Assembly (NCBI GenBank): GCA_016718385.1
Contig: JADKDK010000007.1
Coordinates: forward strand, 124,001 to 188,000
Origin: Gammaproteobacteria bacterium
GTDB lineage: Bacteria > Pseudomonadota > Gammaproteobacteria > Pseudomonadales > UBA5518
Length of the DNA: 64,000 bases
Direction: 5' to 3'
In this document: piece after piece, positions 9,016-17,711 of the stretch
Numbering within the stretch: the stretch's first letter is position 1
How the letters are laid out: the number at the start of each line of letters is the position of its first letter
Position numbers and translations under genes: made by a program
Notes under the pieces: model-generated
Seen by the model: only the letters and a program-made list of their open reading frames with translations
What the model was told of the DNA's origin: nothing
Databases searched by the model: none

Positions 9016-9675
9016 TCAGGACACCAAGCGCGCGCGGCGGGCGAATCTTGCCTGGGTGTCCGACAAGGAAGCGTTGCGGCGGAGCAGGTAAGCCATCACG
9101 ATCGTTGGTGCGCCGGCCAGCGGCCGCACGGCGATGCCTCGGCGTAGGTAGCTCGCCAGTCTCGCGGCAGGCGCAATGGCGATCCCGTACCCGGCGGCAA
9201 CCAGCGTCATCGCCACATCGAATGTCTCCACCGTTTGCTCTCGCTCTTGCAGCGCGTTCTCGAACACACGCTGCACGGTCATGCGCCATGGTTCATCGGC
9301 CGTGGACTGCGAGCAGATCAAGGGCTGCTTGAGCACTTCCCCGCACGGCACTTCACGGTAGGCCAGCAGGTGGGAGCGCTTGGCCACGGCGACCGCCAGC
9401 GTGTCATGCCACAGCGGTTCGCATACCCAGCCAGGCCACTGCCGGGCAACCGCAGACAAGGCGAAGTCGAAGCCGTCGTCCGGCAGCTCCGCGCCTCGAC
9501 CGGGATCTGTCCAGCCGGCCAGGACGGCATGGGTCTCCGGCTCTTCGGCACGCTGCAGGGCGAGCACGTCGGCGAGCTGGGGAGGCACCCATTCGCCGAG
9601 GACGGCCATGCGAATTTCGGCGGTGATGTCACTCGATTCCACGTCCAGCTCCCCCAGGCGGTGAACTCGTGGCAA
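9016..9675 (-). CDS. LysR-type effector-binding domain without DNA-binding domain
   Basis: The 219 aa match the periplasmic-binding-like half of LysR regulators (CEPLWHDTLAVAVAKRSHLL; ETFDVAMTLVAAGYGIAIAP), but no winged-helix N-terminus precedes it in any frame. The first start is TTG 9675; a GTG or an internal ATG nearby would also serve. It is either a truncated regulator or a stand-alone ligand-binding protein that could interfere with the full LysR regulator at 62133. It converges on the integrase gene. Confidence 0.6.
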   Translation of the reverse strand: MPRVHRLGELDVESSDITAEIRMAVLGEWVPPQLADVLALQRAEEPETHAVLAGWTDPGRGAELPDDGFDFALSAVARQWPGWVCEPLWHDTLAVAVAKRSHLLAYREVPCGEVLKQPLICSQSTADEPWRMTVQRVFENALQEREQTVETFDVAMTLVAAGYGIAIAPAARLASYLRRGIAVRPLAGAPTIVMAYLLRRNASLSDTQARFARRARLVS

Positions 9676-9747
9676 CTGATCTCGAAGCCGTTAGATGAGT
9701 TAAGTTTAACGTGGTTTAAATCGTGACCGTGTTCGACGCTCTTGGCA

Positions 9748-10047
9748 ATGCCAAAGCGTTCGATCCAAAGGGGCCGCCCCACCGGCACCACTACCTACGA
9801 AGCGGAACCAGCCATCGCGTTTGGGGCTGCCGTGCGGGAAGAAAGAACCAACCAGGGCATCGCTCAGGAAACGCTGGCCCACATGGCCGGCATCGAACGG
9901 TCGCACATGGGCAAGATCGAGCGCGGCGAGCATGTCCCCACGCTCCCTCTCATCCTCAAGATTGCCCGTGCGCTGAAATGCAGTTCCGCCCACTTGATGA
10001 CTCTGACCGAAGCCAAGCTGGCGGAGTCGGCCCCATCCGCAGATTGA
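9748..10047 (+). CDS. XRE-family helix-turn-helix regulator
   Basis: A 99-aa protein with one cro/C1-type HTH (FGAAVREERTNQGIAQETLA followed by IERSHMGKIERGEHVPTL). ATG 9748 is the likely start; TTG 9742 lies just upstream in the same frame. The gene is divergent from the LysR fragment, sharing a 70-bp region that includes an AT-rich TTAAGTTTAACGTGGTTTAA stretch near 9700. It converges on traI. Confidence 0.8.
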   Translation: MPKRSIQRGRPTGTTTYEAEPAIAFGAAVREERTNQGIAQETLAHMAGIERSHMGKIERGEHVPTLPLILKIARALKCSSAHLMTLTEAKLAESAPSAD

Positions 10048-10073
10048 AGCCGGCCCGCACAGCGGTCGCATGC

Positions 10074-11914
10074 CTACGCCTGATCGTCGTCCTTGCCCCC
10101 AAGGGCTGAATCTTCGCGCTTTGCGGCCTCGTTGACGAGCCGCAGGTATGGGTTGTCTGGCGGCGTCTCCTGGAACAGCGCATCCGGGCTGGCGAGCAGG
10201 TAGCCGTGCAGCCGGCGCGACTTGCGCGGCCCCGTGACTTCGCAGGTCCAGATGTTCAGCCCGCTCGGCTGCTTGCGGTGCTGTCCCAGCTTCTCGAAGC
10301 GCTTCTGTACCCACTGCCACCCCTCCAGCTTCTCCTGCTTGGCCAGCGCGGCGACTTGAAGGTACTCCTGCGCGTAGCGCTGGAACACGCCGGGGCTGAC
10401 GAGGTAGGTCGTACCGGCGACGGTATGCACCAGGGCCTTGGCGTCGTTGATGATGAGCTTGCGCGTCTGGATGCTCTGACGCAGCCAGGCCATGAAGTGC
10501 GCCCCGGAGGGCTCCGCGCGATCCTGGGAAGGCGCGAGGCTCATCTGCGGCGGGGGCACGGTCGAAGGGGTCGGCTCGGCCTCGGCGATCTCCGGCGCGG
10601 TGCTGTGGGTGGAGCGGTGTCGCCCAGCAGGTCGAGCAGCGCGGCCACGCCGGTGTCCATGGCTGCGGATGCGATCGGCGCCGTGCTCGCGGATGCAGCT
10701 TCGATGCCTTCCGCGCGCGGCCCATCGGCCACCGCCGGCGCCTGCGGCGTCGGCTCCGCCTGTTCCTCTTCGACCTGCACACGGCCTGCGAACGGCGCCG
10801 GCCGGTCGGCGGCATCCCAGATCATCGCCGGCGAGAGTTTCAGGAAGGTGAAGGCGTGCGACCAGCCGGCGTCGCTGGTGACAGTAGCCTTCCAGATCGC
10901 CTTGCCATCCGGCGTCGGTTGCACGATGCCGTGATCCTGCAGCACGTTGAACACCGCCGTGTTGCTCGCCGGGATGCCGTCGATGCCCTGCGACAGCAGA
11001 TGTGCGCGCAGCTTGTCGGAGACGGTCTTGCTCACCAGCCACAAGGCGTCTTGGGTCAGCCAACCGTCCGCCGGGCCGGCCTGGTTCAACTTGAACTCTT
11101 CCTTGAGCAGGTAGCGCAAGCCGTCGAGCAATTTGCGTTGCAGCGCATGCTTGGGCGCCGCCAGCGCCTTGCTGGGATCGCCGCCGAGTTCCTGGGCGAC
11201 CGATGCCTGGTCGGCCTGCACGACCAGTTCGCCGAGCGTGCCGGCGTGCTCGTACTGGCCGGCCAGCACGTACAGCAGCGCGGCCCAGAGGTCGGGATAG
11301 CCGCTGAGCCAGTCGAAGATGTCCCGATCGAGAAGGCGCGCGTAGAGCAGCCCGGTGGCGGCGCTGTGCAGGCGGTACTCGCGCTCCTTTCGGTAACGGA
11401 AGCGGTAGGGCTTTCGCAGCGGGCCGTGCCAGGGATGCCAGACGCTGCCGTCGGCATGCTCGACGTGCAGATCGACCGCAATCTTGCCGATGTCGTGCAG
11501 CAGGGCCGCGTAGGCCGTGCCTGCGGTCCAGGCTTCGGCCTGGGCCGCCTGTGCCTCCGGCGTGACGCCCGCAGGCAGCAGGTATGACTGCCGCAGCTTC
11601 AGCGCATAGGCGACGATCTCCAGGCCGTGGTCCAGCATGCCGCCCGGATAGGCGTGGTGGTGGTTCTCGGAGGCCGGGAACTGCTGGACCAGCTCGGCGT
11701 AGCGCTCCAGTGGGGCGAGGTAGAGCGTGGCGAACTGCCGGCGCGAGAGCGATGTGCGCTGCCAGATGTGTTCCAGCAGTTTCTGCCGACGCGGCGTGGC
11801 CAGCAGCGATGCGGCCGACTCCGGCCGCATCAACCCTTTCGGAGTTTCGATGGCGGATGTGGGCGGTGTGCCGGCGGTGGGTGGCACCCTTTTGCGCTGG
11901 AACAGCGAGAGCAT
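10074..11914 (-). pseudogene. traI: MobH-family relaxase TraI, split by a frameshift
   Basis: Relaxases of the MobH class nick oriT and lead the ICE strand into the recipient. The N-terminal TraI_2 domain, from ATG 11914, has HHHAYPGGMLDHGLEIV and the HD motif ALLHDIGKIAVDLHVEH. This frame runs to 10541, but the family's C-terminal TraI_2_C domain (HFMAWLRQSIQTRKLIIND to VNEAAKREDSA) is in another frame ending at 10074. The switch needs one missing base in the Pro/Ala-rich linker at about 10595-10620. The N-terminal catalytic part is therefore intact and could be made alone (457 aa with a foreign tail). It may be real decay or a consensus error. Confidence 0.8.
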
Positions 11915-11934
11915 GGCGAACCCCGGATGACGGG

Positions 11935-12060
11935 CTGCTCAGGGGCGCCTTTTGGCCTTTTCAGGATAGGGCCTTTCCCCTTGGCGCCCTTCCTTTGCCC
12001 CTTCCCAGCCCTTTGGCCTTTGTCGGAAGCCTTTGGGTATAGGGCCGCTGCTTCGCGGAT
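11935..12060. other. Repeat-rich gap upstream of traI, candidate oriT
   Basis: The 203-bp gap between traI and abiEii holds direct repeats TTTGGCCTTT (11951 and 12012), GGATAGGGCC/GTATAGGGCC (11964 and 12037) and an inverted GGCGCC pair (11944 and 11983). One strand is strongly purine-rich. Origins of transfer commonly lie next to the relaxase gene and contain such repeats. This is inferred from position and repeat structure only. Confidence 0.4.
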
Positions 12061-12117
12061 GCCACGATGAATGCGGCATGGGGCAATCCCGGCAAGTGGG
12101 GCGCTGCGGGATGTTCG

Positions 12118-13038
12118 TCAGCTCTGGCCCAAGCCGGTGTCGAGGGCGGCGGATTGCGCTGCGAAGTCGTCGGGACGGCGCTTGCGGAAGGTTTCGAGAT
12201 TGGCGAGCTTCCAGCGCAGTGCCGGCAGTTGCGCGGCGTGCTGGCACTGCACCAGCGACCAGTCCGGTTCTGCGCGCGCCAGCCCGCTCAGAAACTGCTT
12301 GTGCGCGGTGCTCAGTCGCTGTGGCAGCTCGCGCCGCATCCTGGCGCGAGCATCGAGCAGCGTCTCCAGGGAGCAGTCCACTTCGGTCATGCCGACAAAG
12401 GCCCGCTCGTACTCGCCGGCGATGTCCTTGTCGTTGCCGAACAGCACTTCGTGGGGCGGCCGGTTGTGGCCCGCCAGATAGATCACGAAGCACTCGACCA
12501 TGCCGTCGCTGATGTCGCCCGATTCGTAGAGCTGCCACACGTCGAACAGGTCGCGGGGGTGCTGCCGATCCAGCGCGGCCACCAGCTTGCTGGCGTACAG
12601 CTCGTCCGGTGCCAGAACCGGCAGCTCGAACTCGACGCCGAACAGATCGCTGGTCTTGGCGCTCAGCGGCCGCCGCTCGACGGGCAGCACGCTGCCTCGG
12701 AACACGACGTTGACCTCGATCTTCACCTGGCTGGCGTCGTTCTCGACGATCAGCTTGGTGTCCCCCAGGTCCTTGGCGCGAACCAGGCGTGTCTGCACGC
12801 CCAGTGGTGCAACGCGCGTGGCGATGGCGGCCAGCTCCTGGTTGATGGCTTGCAGCGCTTCGTCGCGCGGCGTCTGCCACGGGAGGTACACCACGTCGAT
12901 GTCCACCGACAGGCGCGGCATGTCCCGCACGAAGAGGTTGATGGCCGTGCCGCCCTTCATGGCGAAGATGTCGTTGGCGAACACGTCGGGCGCGACGGCC
13001 AGCAGCAGGCGAACGGTGTCCGCGTAGGTCTTATCCAT
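12118..13038 (-). CDS. abiEii: AbiEii-type nucleotidyltransferase toxin
   Basis: The toxin half of a type IV toxin-antitoxin / abortive-infection pair. AbiEii proteins are nucleotidyltransferases that block growth, reportedly by modifying tRNA acceptor ends. The motif MKGGTAINLF followed by SVDIDVVYL (the acidic pair near residue 46) is the polymerase-beta-like active site, and a C-terminal helical half follows. Length 306 aa. It overlaps the antitoxin gene upstream by 8 nt. Its location between traI and traG suggests it stabilises the ICE or defends the host against phage. Confidence 0.88.
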   Translation of the reverse strand: MDKTYADTVRLLLAVAPDVFANDIFAMKGGTAINLFVRDMPRLSVDIDVVYLPWQTPRDEALQAINQELAAIATRVAPLGVQTRLVRAKDLGDTKLIVENDASQVKIEVNVVFRGSVLPVERRPLSAKTSDLFGVEFELPVLAPDELYASKLVAALDRQHPRDLFDVWQLYESGDISDGMVECFVIYLAGHNRPPHEVLFGNDKDIAGEYERAFVGMTEVDCSLETLLDARARMRRELPQRLSTAHKQFLSGLARAEPDWSLVQCQHAAQLPALRWKLANLETFRKRRPDDFAAQSAALDTGLGQS

Positions 13039-13789
13039 GAGGTCTCAGGCTCAGCAAGGTGCCGTCATCGAGCCGGCTCATCCAGCGCGTGTTGCTGCCG
13101 GTGCGAACCGGGTACTGCTCCAGCAGGGCATCGACATCCACGAGGCTGGTCTCGCGCGCCCAGGTGAGGAACAGGCGCACGGCCTTCACGCTGGCGCAGC
13201 AGGACAGCAGTTGCCCGAGCAAGTCCTTGCGGGGGGAACGCAGTCCATCGAAGATGTTGCGGGCCTCTTCGAGGCTCTGCTTGACGCCGGCTTCGTACAG
13301 CAGCTCCAGCACGGCACGCTCGGAGGCAGCCACCCGCAGATCCTCGGGCAGGCCAGGCGGCGTGGTCAGGGTCTTGCTGGCCAGCGCCGTGTCCGGCCAG
13401 TCGAACAGGCGGGCGTGGACGTAGCGGGCCGGAAAGCGCGAAGTGAACCAGGCCGGCAACGCGAAGCGACCGTCGCCCCACAGCACCAGCGCCTCCCGGC
13501 TGCCCAGGTTGTGCCGCACGCCCTGCAGGGCCAGGGCGCTCTTGCCGCCGACGTGCAGGCCGGGCACGCGCTGTTGCAGGAACTTCAGCGCACCGTAGAC
13601 CCCGAACTCATCGTTCGGGAAGGCATAGACGCCATGGGCCAGGCGCACGAGCCACCCGCCGTCGGCATAGTGGGCGGCGAGCTGGGGCGACACCCCGAAC
13701 TGGCTCAGGGTGGCAAGGTCGAACGGCGCCCCGCGGGGGAGTCCCGCCTGCAGCCGCTTGATTACCTGGTGCCTAGAATTTCCATCCAT
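13031..13789 (-). CDS. abiEi: AbiEi-type antitoxin and autorepressor
   Basis: The antitoxin partner of AbiEii. A winged-helix N-terminus (HQVIKRLQAGLPRGAPFDL, then GWLVRLAHGVYAFPNDEF) binds the operon promoter, and a C-terminal AbiEi_3-like domain follows (SERAVLELLYEAGVKQSLEEA). I start it at ATG 13789 (MDGNSRHQV, 252 aa); the frame is open 23 codons further upstream but that part is hydrophobic and not family-like. AT-rich DNA just upstream (13790-13870) is where its promoter and operator should be. Confidence 0.85.
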   Translation of the reverse strand: MDGNSRHQVIKRLQAGLPRGAPFDLATLSQFGVSPQLAAHYADGGWLVRLAHGVYAFPNDEFGVYGALKFLQQRVPGLHVGGKSALALQGVRHNLGSREALVLWGDGRFALPAWFTSRFPARYVHARLFDWPDTALASKTLTTPPGLPEDLRVAASERAVLELLYEAGVKQSLEEARNIFDGLRSPRKDLLGQLLSCCASVKAVRLFLTWARETSLVDVDALLEQYPVRTGSNTRWMSRLDDGTLLSLRPHG

Positions 13790-13868
13790 GCTATAAAAAT
13801 AGCACGGAATCCAATCAACCCCTAGAGCTATCGCAAGAACGTGCAGGGAAAGTAGCATAAGGTTTGAT

Positions 13869-15929
13869 TTATCGTGCAGAATCTAATCGACCTGCGACCC
13901 GAGCCAACCCGGCTCTGCCGGCCGCAACCCGCCCTCCTGATCGCGGTCTATGCTGGAGGGCAGGCCACGACCGGCCGCTCCGCGAGGTGAGGCACCACTG
14001 AAGCCGAGGCACATGAGCATGACCACCAACACGCACAACGGGCGCTGGAGCCACCGGCTGGGCCGGGGGGCTGGCCGTGCCTGGCGTGGATACCTGCGCC
14101 GCGAGCAGCGTGTCGCCGGCTGGCTGGTGACGCGCGGGGTGCCCGCGGGCGCGGCGACGGCGGTGCTCTGGATCGTCAAGCTCGCCGTGCTCGGTGCGCT
14201 GCTCTACTCCGCGTTCTGGCTGGCCCTGCTGCTTGCCTTTGCGGTGACTGCTGCATGGCTCGTGCAGCACGACGACTCTGATCAAGAGGAACCGCAACCC
14301 GAGTGGAGGGAAGGCCCCAACGGCTTCGGGCTTTGTACGACAAGAACGACTGGCGCATCGACGGGCATGTGCCCGACGAGCCGAGCTCGCAACGGTGCGG
14401 TCGCTTACTTCGCCTTTCGGCGCCGTCATCGCCATACCAGCGCCACGCCCCCCAGCGCCCTTGGCGTCCGAGGTGGCGGTGGACAACCCCTGCACGATAT
14501 TTCCCGTGCGAACGCCTGCCCAAGCCAATGCCATGACCCAAAACGTCGGCAGCACGATGAACATCATCGCCATGACGAAGTTGAGCAGCATGTCGCCAAA
14601 GGCGTTGTTCAAGCCGATCAGCGGATCGAAGTTCGTGTGCGGCCTGTCCGCGCCAAACCCCCAGCCGTAGAGCGCGTCCAGGATCGTGCTGTCGATCCAG
14701 CGCGCGAGCTGGAACCAGAAGTCCACGAAGAACAGCGCGAACTGGACGCAGCTCACCGTCACCACCGTCTTCAGGTCGTAGGTGCCGATCAGCAGCACCA
14801 GCGGGATGCAGATGACGAGCGCCATCTTGAGCATCGTCAGCACCATCGGCAGCGCCTGGCGCACCACGTCCATCGCCGGAAAGAAGCCCAGCGAGCCGAC
14901 GGTCAGCCCCAGGTCGCTCGCGCCGCGCGTGACGATGTTCGGCAGCGTCTTGTCGATCTGGCCGCCGTAGTCGGTGTAGACGGCGCCCTGGTTCATCTTC
15001 TGCTGCCGCGGTGAGACGACGGCGCGGATCACCGAGTCATTGACCTCGCTCTGCGACAGGAAGCCCACCCAGCGCCCGATGCGGGTCAGCAGGTCCGGGT
15101 CGACCTGTGCCAGCAGCCGGCTGCGCAGTCCCTGGCCGCCATCGGCCCACCACTGCCGGCAGGACGGATAGCCGCCGCCGCTGTCCACCTGTGCCAGCCC
15201 CGCATCGCGGGTCGCGTCGTAGGGCCAGGCCGTGCGTGGGGTCTTGGCGCGATAGGTGTCATAGAAGCCGGGCGTGTCGAGGAAGTAACTCGACCCGATC
15301 CAGGTGACGTCGTTCATCTGCTCGTCGGAGAGCGTCGGCCGGTTCATGAACAGCTTGGCGCGCGACGGCCCGTAGCAGTCGTGCGTGAAGTCGGCGACCT
15401 CCTGTGCCAGCACCGGATCGTCGATGCGCGTGGCATCCACATCCATGCGAATCTGACGCAGGTCCGTGCCGCAGGGAATCGCCGCCACCGCGGAGCCCGT
15501 CACGGCTTTCGACAGCGCGTGCATGAAGAACCACCACACCGGCACCAGCGCGCTCTGGTCGTTGAGCGCCGTGTAGACGTTGGACCAGCCCGTGTCGTTG
15601 GGCAGCGGGACACTGACCTGGCATTGCGCGGAGCGCGTGGTGTCGAACCTGATCGTGGCGAGATCCACCGGGATGAACGGGATGCCGGCGAACATGATGA
15701 CCACGATCGCCACCCACACCCGGTTCTCGATGCGCATCGACGACAGCACGCCCTTGTTGCCCTCGTCCGCACCTTCGCTGCGGGCCTTGAGCCATTCCTG
15801 GATCACGATGGCCACGAACGGCAGCGCGAACACGCCGCTGGCAACGAGGATGTTCCAGATGCCGTTGTTGACCACCCAGGCCAGCAGGGTCAGGTAATAC
15901 TCCAGGTAGTCCGTGGTGTAGAGCGTCAT
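13869..15929 (-). CDS. traG: Conjugal transfer protein TraG, N-terminal-domain type, with abnormal C-terminal extension
   Basis: An inner-membrane mating-pair-formation protein. It starts MTLYTTDYLEYYLTLLAWVV and has hydrophobic segments near residues 20-45, 75-95, 350-380, 385-405 and 440-470, separated by a periplasmic region with paired cysteines. Family similarity fades after AKGAGGRGAGMAM (about 14420). The remaining 180 codons run antisense through the DUF3742 gene and are rich in Arg and Pro. The natural stop was probably lost to the same lesion that frameshifts DUF3742. It is last in the transfer operon. Confidence 0.8.
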   Translation of the reverse strand: MTLYTTDYLEYYLTLLAWVVNNGIWNILVASGVFALPFVAIVIQEWLKARSEGADEGNKGVLSSMRIENRVWVAIVVIMFAGIPFIPVDLATIRFDTTRSAQCQVSVPLPNDTGWSNVYTALNDQSALVPVWWFFMHALSKAVTGSAVAAIPCGTDLRQIRMDVDATRIDDPVLAQEVADFTHDCYGPSRAKLFMNRPTLSDEQMNDVTWIGSSYFLDTPGFYDTYRAKTPRTAWPYDATRDAGLAQVDSGGGYPSCRQWWADGGQGLRSRLLAQVDPDLLTRIGRWVGFLSQSEVNDSVIRAVVSPRQQKMNQGAVYTDYGGQIDKTLPNIVTRGASDLGLTVGSLGFFPAMDVVRQALPMVLTMLKMALVICIPLVLLIGTYDLKTVVTVSCVQFALFFVDFWFQLARWIDSTILDALYGWGFGADRPHTNFDPLIGLNNAFGDMLLNFVMAMMFIVLPTFWVMALAWAGVRTGNIVQGLSTATSDAKGAGGRGAGMAMTAPKGEVSDRTVASSARRAHARRCASRSCRTKPEAVGAFPPLGLRFLLIRVVVLHEPCSSHRKGKQQGQPERGVEQRTEHGELDDPEHRRRRARGHPARHQPAGDTLLAAQVSTPGTASPPAQPVAPAPVVRVGGHAHVPRLQWCLTSRSGRSWPALQHRPRSGGRVAAGRAGLARVAGRLDSAR
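14013..14392 (+). pseudogene. DUF3742 family protein, frameshifted
   Basis: A small membrane protein found beside traG in PFGI-1-type ICEs; its role is unknown. RGYLRREQRVAGWLVTRGVP is followed by two adjacent hydrophobic helices. After GPNGFGL (about 14330) the expected YDKNDWRIDGHVPDEP is in the next frame, implying one lost base in CTTTG. No stop follows at the usual place and the frame then runs into antisense traG. It is convergent with traG; the end coordinate is approximate. Confidence 0.65.
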
Positions 15930-15944
15930 GCCTGCCTCCCGGTC

Positions 15945-16298
15945 TCAGCCGTGCCGCAACGCTTGGCTGGCTTCCAGCGCGACCACGGCGATCACGGCCG
16001 CGATCTCCGTGCGCAGCAGGCGCTGATGCGTCTCGCGGGACGGCTCCCGCCGCAACAGGCGCCGACGCATCCACCACCAGCCGTAAGCCGTCGCTCCGTA
16101 GAGGCACAGCCGCCACACGAAGAAGTGGCCGGCGTGCGCCTGCAGCCAGTGCTGCCAGCCCTCGACGCCGCCGACCACGTGGATGCCGGCGATGTTCACC
16201 GCCACCGCGGCGGCCACCACCAGCAAGGTCCACAGCAGCGCCACGCCGACGCGGCGGTTGAACAGCCATGGCAGCCGCAGCCAGGCCAGCCGGCTCAT
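15945..16298 (-). CDS. Small ICE membrane protein upstream of traG
   Basis: A 117-aa protein with two to three membrane helices (VALLWTLLVVAAAVAVNI; FFVWRLCLYGATAYGWWW) and a basic loop. It overlaps the preceding gene by 4 nt and lies 15 nt before traG, the position of a conserved but uncharacterised ICE membrane protein. I do not recognise its function. Confidence 0.7.
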   Translation of the reverse strand: MSRLAWLRLPWLFNRRVGVALLWTLLVVAAAVAVNIAGIHVVGGVEGWQHWLQAHAGHFFVWRLCLYGATAYGWWWMRRRLLRREPSRETHQRLLRTEIAAVIAVVALEASQALRHG

Positions 16299-17701
16299 GG
16301 CGTACCGCTCCGCGGCTTCTGGACTTCCCGCAGACGGTCGCGTGTGGTGTCGCCCTCGAAGACGCCGCGCGAGCCGGCAGCGCGGGTGCTGTGGCGCTGG
16401 ATGATCGCCATCGCCGAGTTGCCGGCCAGCGTGCGGCGCAGCTCCAGTTCGGTCTTGAGGTTGTTGATCTCCTGCTCCAGCGCGCTGTTCTCCTGGTCGA
16501 CCGCCTGCACGGCCAGCTCGTTGGCGGCGACGTTCGGCTCCTTCTTGCCGGTCAGCAACGTGCGTTGCAGCAGCAGGGCCTTCTCCAGCACGCTGGACAG
16601 CGCCGCCTCGGACGCGAGGCGCTTGCCCAGCACGTCCTGGTCGGGTTCGTCACGCAGGGCCTCGATCACGCCGCGGGTGATCGGCAGCGAGCTGCTGCCG
16701 GCTGCGTCGAGATTGGCCAGCGTCGTCGGCCGGGCGCCCGTCACCAGTTCCTGCAGCGCCTGCAGCTTGGTCTCGTACTCTTCCTGGATCATTGGCGTCA
16801 GCCCGACGCCAGGCGTGGTCTGGGTCTTCGTGCAGTTTTCGCAGGTGCGCTGCTCGCGTTCGCCCAACACGCGGGTCGCCCAGTCCGCGGCCGCCTGGGG
16901 CGAGGACCAGGTTTGGCAGGTCAGGCGGTTGCCGCAGGCGCTGCGCGCGATCGACGAGGTATCGGTGGCGCTGCGCCCGTTGAGCAGGTTGTAGCCCGCG
17001 CGCGTCACGTCGCCGACCACCTTGATCGAACTCTGGCCGGAGCCGCCCGCGTTGCCGCCGCCGACCCAGGGCACGCCGTTGTTCCCCTTGTTGGACTCGG
17101 CCTGCTCGATGGCGGAGACGGCATCGGTGCTGCTGACCGCATCCCGCAGCGCCATCCCCTCGGCGAGCTGGTCCCAGCCGGCCTGGCCGCCGGCCATGTC
17201 CGCCATCCGATTGGCGATGGCCCGGCAGGTCATCTTCGAGCGGTCGAAGTCCAGGCGCGCCTGGAGGATGCCGTTGGTCAGCAGGTTGTAGAGCCCCGGG
17301 TCGGCGCGCTGGATGATCAGGGCCGGCAGCGAGGCCACGGCGCTGGTGGCGTTCTGGATCACGTTGCTCATGATCGTCTGGAAGCCGTTGGTGATGCCGT
17401 TGAGCTGGTTCTGCAGCGTCGTGGTGATGCTCATGTCGCCGCAGATCAGGTTGCTGTTCCAGCCGATCCCCACGCCGATGCTCTGCATGTTGCCGGCACC
17501 ACCCATCGACACGGCCCGGCCGCCGCCGATGCTGTAGAGCACGTCGTCGCCGATCACGCTGCCGCTGACGTTCACGCCATTGGGATCGATGCGCGTCTGC
17601 GCCCAGGCGACGCCGACGACCAGCGTGATGGCCGCCACGAGCAGCGTGGCCCGCAGGGGCGATTTCGCGCGGTGCAGGAAGTCAGGGAGGGAGGCGTTCA
17701 T
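16295..17701 (-). CDS. Integrating conjugative element protein, PFL_4711 family (TIGR03755)
   Basis: An exported protein of the transfer apparatus. From ATG 17701 there is a signal peptide (LRATLLVAAITLVVGVAWAQ), then a TraH-like cysteine-bearing region (SNLICGDMSITTTLQNQLNG; CGNRLTCQTW; CENCTKTQ) and a C-terminal coiled coil (NSALEQEINNLKTELEL). An upstream ATG 17749 overlaps the previous gene and does not look like a signal peptide start. It sits between the TraU-like gene and the small membrane gene, as in ICEclc and PFGI-1. Confidence 0.85.
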   Translation of the reverse strand: MNASLPDFLHRAKSPLRATLLVAAITLVVGVAWAQTRIDPNGVNVSGSVIGDDVLYSIGGGRAVSMGGAGNMQSIGVGIGWNSNLICGDMSITTTLQNQLNGITNGFQTIMSNVIQNATSAVASLPALIIQRADPGLYNLLTNGILQARLDFDRSKMTCRAIANRMADMAGGQAGWDQLAEGMALRDAVSSTDAVSAIEQAESNKGNNGVPWVGGGNAGGSGQSSIKVVGDVTRAGYNLLNGRSATDTSSIARSACGNRLTCQTWSSPQAAADWATRVLGEREQRTCENCTKTQTTPGVGLTPMIQEEYETKLQALQELVTGARPTTLANLDAAGSSSLPITRGVIEALRDEPDQDVLGKRLASEAALSSVLEKALLLQRTLLTGKKEPNVAANELAVQAVDQENSALEQEINNLKTELELRRTLAGNSAMAIIQRHSTRAAGSRGVFEGDTTRDRLREVQKPRSGTP

Positions 17702-17711
17702 CGTGGGTTTC

